This document shows positions 22,479 to 25,548 of a stretch of DNA of 25,548 nt, piece by piece (position 1 is the stretch's first letter; each line of letters opens with the position of its first letter). The notes below the pieces were generated by a model. It made no database searches. It worked only from the letters and a program-made list of their open reading frames with translations, and was not told where the DNA came from. The position numbers were made by a program, and so were the translations under genes. The stretch is taken from NCBI GenBank assembly GCA_029259455.1, contig JAPDIT010000002.1, forward strand, positions 1 to 25,548, given 5' to 3'. This DNA is from Archaeoglobi archaeon (GTDB taxonomy: Archaea > Halobacteriota > Archaeoglobi > Archaeoglobales > Archaeoglobaceae).

Positions 22479-23691
22479 CTTCGAGCTCCTTTATCTTCTG
22501 ATAGAGCAGTGGCAGGAAGAGGCCGACGTCTGTAACAACTCCGATGGCTTGATGCGTTCCCCTGTCCATGAGCTTCGTGACGGTTGCAGGATTCACGTCG
22601 ACGCAGATGGTTTTGACGTAAGACGGGAGGAGGTTTCCGACGGCAATGCTGTGGAGCATGGTTGCCAGCATTATGACCATATCAATTCCCCTCAGAGCCT
22701 CTTTCATCTTCTTCTTTGCTTCCATTACATCCGTAATGACTTCAGGCAACGGCCCATCATCTCTGATTGAACCGGCGAGGATGAAGGGAACGTTGTTCTT
22801 AATACACTCATACATGATCCCGTCTTTTATTATACCCTTCTCTATTGCCTTTGCAATTCCTCCAGCAGCTATAACTTTGCTGATGGTGTAAAGGTGGTGC
22901 CTGTTCCCTCCAGGAACGGGTCTACCTTTGCAGATGTCCATTCCAAGAGAAGTGCCGAAGATTGAGATTTCTATGTCGTGAACAGCCAGAGCGTTCCCCG
23001 AAAGGAGCAAATCAACGTAACCATCCCTTATCAGGGCTGCAAGGGCATTTCTGGCAGAGGTGTGGTCGACTGCTGGGCCAGCCACGACCGCAATCCTTCC
23101 ACCTTTTAGCTTCAGCTCATAGATCTCTCTCGCAATCGCTTCTATTATCCTCTCAGTCGGCCTTTCGGAGGAAATTCTCCCTCCCATGAACTCGAAGACT
23201 GTGGATTTTCTCGGCCTCTCTGGTGGAACAACCCTCACACCCTTCTCGCCAACAACAACCTTGTCTCCCTTAACCACTTCATCAATCGCAACGCAGTAAG
23301 CCTTTCCGTCCCTTATAACTATAACTCTATCCATGCTGATGTCCTGAACCTCAAGCCACTCTCCACGGTATCTGACGAAGGTGGGATGGTTGGTTGTAAC
23401 GTAAAAGCCATCAGGAAGAACTTTGTCGGAAGGGGCTTCTGCAAGCTCAACTTCCTCAACGTCGGGAATTCTGGCACCAATTTTGTGAAGCTCCTTCAGA
23501 ATCTGCTCAAGATGGTCATCATCTCTCCCAAAGACTATCATTCTCGCGTAGCTCGGGTCATGTTTCTTTTTACCCACTCTGAACTCCAGAATCTCGAACT
23601 CGCCCTCAAGGTCGAGTATTATGTCAAGTGCCTTGGTAAAAATCATTGAATCGATCAGGTGGCCTTCAAACTCAACTTCCCGCGCTTTCAT
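22468..23691 (-). CDS. Archaeal ornithine cyclodeaminase (LOR/SDH-domain, TIGR00300 type)
   Basis: 407 residues. Members of this family in methanogens and in the C-terminal part of cyanobacterial AgrE/ArgZ convert ornithine to proline and ammonia with bound NAD. The N-terminal LOR/SDH domain starts REVEFEGHLIDSMIFTKALDII (residues 3-24). The middle contains FYVTTNHPTFVRYRGEW (near 96-112). The NAD-binding region GGRIAVVAGPAVDHTSARNALAALI (about 196-220) and SGNALAVHDIEISIFGTSLG follow. The start overlaps the upstream TIM-barrel gene by 4 bp. Placement downstream of argB fits a proline branch from the ornithine pathway. Its 3' end overlaps the broken amidotransferase by 11 bp. Confidence 0.88.
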   Translation of the reverse strand: MKAREVEFEGHLIDSMIFTKALDIILDLEGEFEILEFRVGKKKHDPSYARMIVFGRDDDHLEQILKELHKIGARIPDVEEVELAEAPSDKVLPDGFYVTTNHPTFVRYRGEWLEVQDISMDRVIVIRDGKAYCVAIDEVVKGDKVVVGEKGVRVVPPERPRKSTVFEFMGGRISSERPTERIIEAIAREIYELKLKGGRIAVVAGPAVDHTSARNALAALIRDGYVDLLLSGNALAVHDIEISIFGTSLGMDICKGRPVPGGNRHHLYTISKVIAAGGIAKAIEKGIIKDGIMYECIKNNVPFILAGSIRDDGPLPEVITDVMEAKKKMKEALRGIDMVIMLATMLHSIAVGNLLPSYVKTICVDVNPATVTKLMDRGTHQAIGVVTDVGLFLPLLYQKIKELEAKE

Positions 23692-24458
23692 AGAATCACC
23701 TTCAGCAGGTAGTCCCTGCTTTCAAGTATGGATTTTTCCTCTCTCGTCTCGATAGTTAAAAAACCTGTGTATCTGTTAAGGTTGAACTTCTTCAAATCAA
23801 CATTACCCTTGCCTAAAGCAAGGTGCAAGTCCGACTTCCCGTCATTGTCGTGGAGGTGCATGTTGACAACTCTGTCAAAGTTTTTGAGGAAAAATGGGTT
23901 TTCGCGAATGTTGTAGTGGCCTACATCTATGGTCAGTCCGAGATTTGTCGTTCTCATTATCTCATTCAAGGCCCTCTCCAGTCCATCCTCTATCATGATT
24001 GTGTTCTCCAGTGCAAGCTTTACTGGACAGGTTTTCACGAAGGGGAGAAACTCGTTCATTAAAACCCTCTCATTGTGCTCGTCGAACAGCTCCTTGTTAA
24101 AGTAGAACTCTCCGTTGTTGATGAAAGCCGGATTCCAGCCTATGTGAAAGGTCACAACCTCAGCCCCGCATTTGTCTGCAAAGTAGCAAACCTTGCTCAT
24201 CTCCTTGTAGCTAGCTTTTCTCATCTCCTCGCTTATCGAAATGAAGTTCGTACTCGTTGCGGGGGCGTGAATTAGAAGGTCGAGGTCGTAGCTCCATTTC
24301 AGCTCAATCACTTCAGCGAAGCTCAGATTTTCGAGGGAGTAGAGGGGGTGATCCATGAGAATCTCAACGTGGTTAAACCCATTGTTTGCGGCAAACTCAA
24401 AAGCATCCTTTGGTGAGTGTCTCACATCTGGCTGCATTCCGAGTTTTGCTGATATCAC
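23688..24458 (-). CDS. TIM-barrel sugar-phosphate isomerase/epimerase-like protein
   Basis: 256 residues of the xylose-isomerase-like/AP-endonuclease-2 fold. Candidate metal ligands are in order: NHVEILMDHPLYS (Glu33), HIGWNP (His near 105), LALENTIMIEDG (Glu near 150), LTIDVGHYN (Asp and His near 178-181) and VNMHLHDNDG (His near 198-200). The substrate is unknown. The gene sits between argB and ornithine cyclodeaminase with 4-bp overlaps on both sides, so it is translated with them and may act in the same pathway, although nothing in the sequence ties it to amino acids. Confidence 0.85.
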   Translation of the reverse strand: MISAKLGMQPDVRHSPKDAFEFAANNGFNHVEILMDHPLYSLENLSFAEVIELKWSYDLDLLIHAPATSTNFISISEEMRKASYKEMSKVCYFADKCGAEVVTFHIGWNPAFINNGEFYFNKELFDEHNERVLMNEFLPFVKTCPVKLALENTIMIEDGLERALNEIMRTTNLGLTIDVGHYNIRENPFFLKNFDRVVNMHLHDNDGKSDLHLALGKGNVDLKKFNLNRYTGFLTIETREEKSILESRDYLLKVIL

Positions 24459-25327
24459 GGTTCCACCATCGTTCCTACTCCCTCTTTAGTGAAAAGCTCA
24501 AGCAGTATGGAGTGGGGGCGGGAACCGTCGATGATGTGAGCTTTTTCAACACCGCTTTTCAGAGCTTTTATGATGGCATCCACCTTGGGAATCATACCAG
24601 CCTTAAGAGCGCCCTTACTTCTCATCTCCTCAAGTTCTGAAAGCTTTAGTCTTGAGATCAGAGTTGACTTATCCTCAGGGTTTTTGAGGATTCCGGGAAC
24701 GTCGGTTAGCATTATGAGCTTCTTGGCTTTCAGGGCGGCAGCAATGTCTCCGGCAACAATGTCTGCGTTGAGGTTGTAGGTGTTACCGCTGAGATCGGTT
24801 GCTACAGGAGATACGACAGGAATGAATCCGTTATCAAGCAGGATTCTTATGATTTCAGGATTAACAAACTCAGTTTCACCGACAAAACCGAGATCGATAA
24901 TTACTTCTTCTTCCCCTTTTTTCATCCTCATTTCCTTTTTCCTCGCCACGATAAGCAAACCATCCTTTCCGCTCAACCCCACAGCTTTACCGCCATTTCT
25001 TATGAAAGTTGTAACGATCTTGGAGTTTACTTTCCCGTCAAGAACCATCTCCACGACTTCCATTGTCTCTCTATCCGTCACTCTCAGCCCCTCAACGAAC
25101 TTGGGTTTCAGACCGAATTTTTCCATTTTTTCGGAAATTTCAGGCCCCCCGCCGTGAACGATGACGGGTTTTATGCCGACGAAATATAGAAGGAGTACGT
25201 CCTTGATGGTATCCTCAAGAATCGTCTCGTTAACCATCGCATGACCGCCAATCTTGATAACCATCGTCGTGGAATGAAAATCCTTTATGTACGGAAGAGC
25301 TTCAATCAGCAGTTCCACATTCTTCAT
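24455..25327 (-). CDS. argB: ArgB, N-acetylglutamate kinase
   Basis: 290 residues. Phosphorylates N-acetyl-L-glutamate with ATP, the second step of the acetylated arginine pathway. The amino-acid kinase motifs are VIKIGGHAMVNE (residues 23-34, with the catalytic Lys), VIVHGGGPEISEKM (about 55-68), NLNADIVAGDIAAALKAKKLIMLTDVPGIL (about 183-212) and the late GMIPKVDAIIKAL. Length is typical. ATG 25327 is preceded by GGAGA at 25329-25333. It is the first gene of the argB-TIM-barrel-cyclodeaminase unit. A TATA-like CTTAAG (about 25350-25356) is spaced for a short leader. Confidence 0.97.
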   Translation of the reverse strand: MKNVELLIEALPYIKDFHSTTMVIKIGGHAMVNETILEDTIKDVLLLYFVGIKPVIVHGGGPEISEKMEKFGLKPKFVEGLRVTDRETMEVVEMVLDGKVNSKIVTTFIRNGGKAVGLSGKDGLLIVARKKEMRMKKGEEEVIIDLGFVGETEFVNPEIIRILLDNGFIPVVSPVATDLSGNTYNLNADIVAGDIAAALKAKKLIMLTDVPGILKNPEDKSTLISRLKLSELEEMRSKGALKAGMIPKVDAIIKALKSGVEKAHIIDGSRPHSILLELFTKEGVGTMVEP

Positions 25328-25426
25328 GTCTCCAAATTCAGGTTGAGGTACTTAAGGATTATCGGAAATTAACAGGCTGAGTATTAAGTTTCAGATTTCC
25401 CTTATTTAAAAAATTGGCCCTTTTCA

Positions 25427-25548
25427 TCATACTTGGAATTTCACCTCCACCATATAACCCTTTCCAACTAACTCCCGAATAAACGACTCTATTTCTCCCT
25501 TTCAGCATACCTTCTCAGCAGCAAATTCAGCAAATTCTTAGCCCCTCT
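25427..25548 (-). other. Possible 3' end of a further minus-strand gene, frame-disrupted
   Basis: Ending at a TGA at 25427-25429, one frame reads EIESFIRELVGKGYMVEVKF; another frame from the window edge reads AKNLLNLLLRRYAEREK before a stop near 25493. They would join by a one-base shift. This could be a frameshifted gene continuing past the window or two unrelated stretches. Very weak. Confidence 0.2.

Noticed and set aside
1..25548. CRISPR array or replication origin
   Set aside because: No regularly spaced repeats and no clustered origin-recognition repeats or orc1/cdc6 gene were seen.

Overview
The window reads as chromosomal DNA of a hyperthermophilic, sulfate-reducing euryarchaeon, most likely Archaeoglobus fulgidus or a close relative. 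The evidence is a dissimilatory sulfite reductase partner protein (DsrC), a class II HMG-CoA reductase, a type II archaeal GAPDH, an archaeal ornithine cyclodeaminase, archaeal TATA promoters 25-30 bp from start codons (many transcripts look leaderless), and very dense packing with 1-20 bp overlaps.

Layout. 1-3300: a tRNA-Pro(GGG) gene; dsrC; a convergent CbiA/CfbB/DsrN-type a,c-diamide synthase (tetrapyrrole amidase); a small acidic orphan protein; a UPF0104 flippase-like membrane protein. 3388-6532: a GT4 glycosyltransferase, a divergent FtsZ/tubulin-superfamily protein whose GTP-binding loop is degenerate, truA, and a small unknown protein coupled to truA. 6554-7755: GAPDH with an overlapping CooT-type small nickel-binding protein. 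7810-10402: two ABC-2 permease genes, the first carrying a C-terminal PrsW-like intramembrane protease domain. 10411-14352: HMG-CoA reductase, a 290-bp MITE-like element with a 9-bp target duplication, an FAD-dependent oxidoreductase and an unknown protein.

14353-15160 is an 800-bp decayed stretch with a SpoIIM-like C-terminal fragment and a possible Yip1-like fragment. 15175-21833 is a tight nucleotide operon: small winged-helix regulator, class II purE, purC, carA, carB, larB. A palindrome lies between the TATA box and the start of the regulator. 21823-22478 is a second decayed stretch, with a 27-codon stub of a membrane transporter and a broken class I glutamine amidotransferase. 22468-25327 is a three-gene arginine/proline operon on the minus strand: argB, a TIM-barrel isomerase-like gene, and the archaeal ornithine cyclodeaminase.

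How the genes work together. The purE-purC-carA-carB operon links purine ring assembly to carbamoyl phosphate for pyrimidines and arginine. The argB operon supplies ornithine and converts ornithine to proline. HMG-CoA reductase supplies mevalonate for ether lipids. DsrC carries sulfur from the dissimilatory sulfite reductase, and the convergent amidase may modify siroheme or make cobalamin. The most unusual items are the ABC permease-PrsW fusion, the degenerate FtsZ-like protein, the MITE-like element that abuts the HMG-CoA reductase promoter and would produce a false start codon, and the regulator palindrome.
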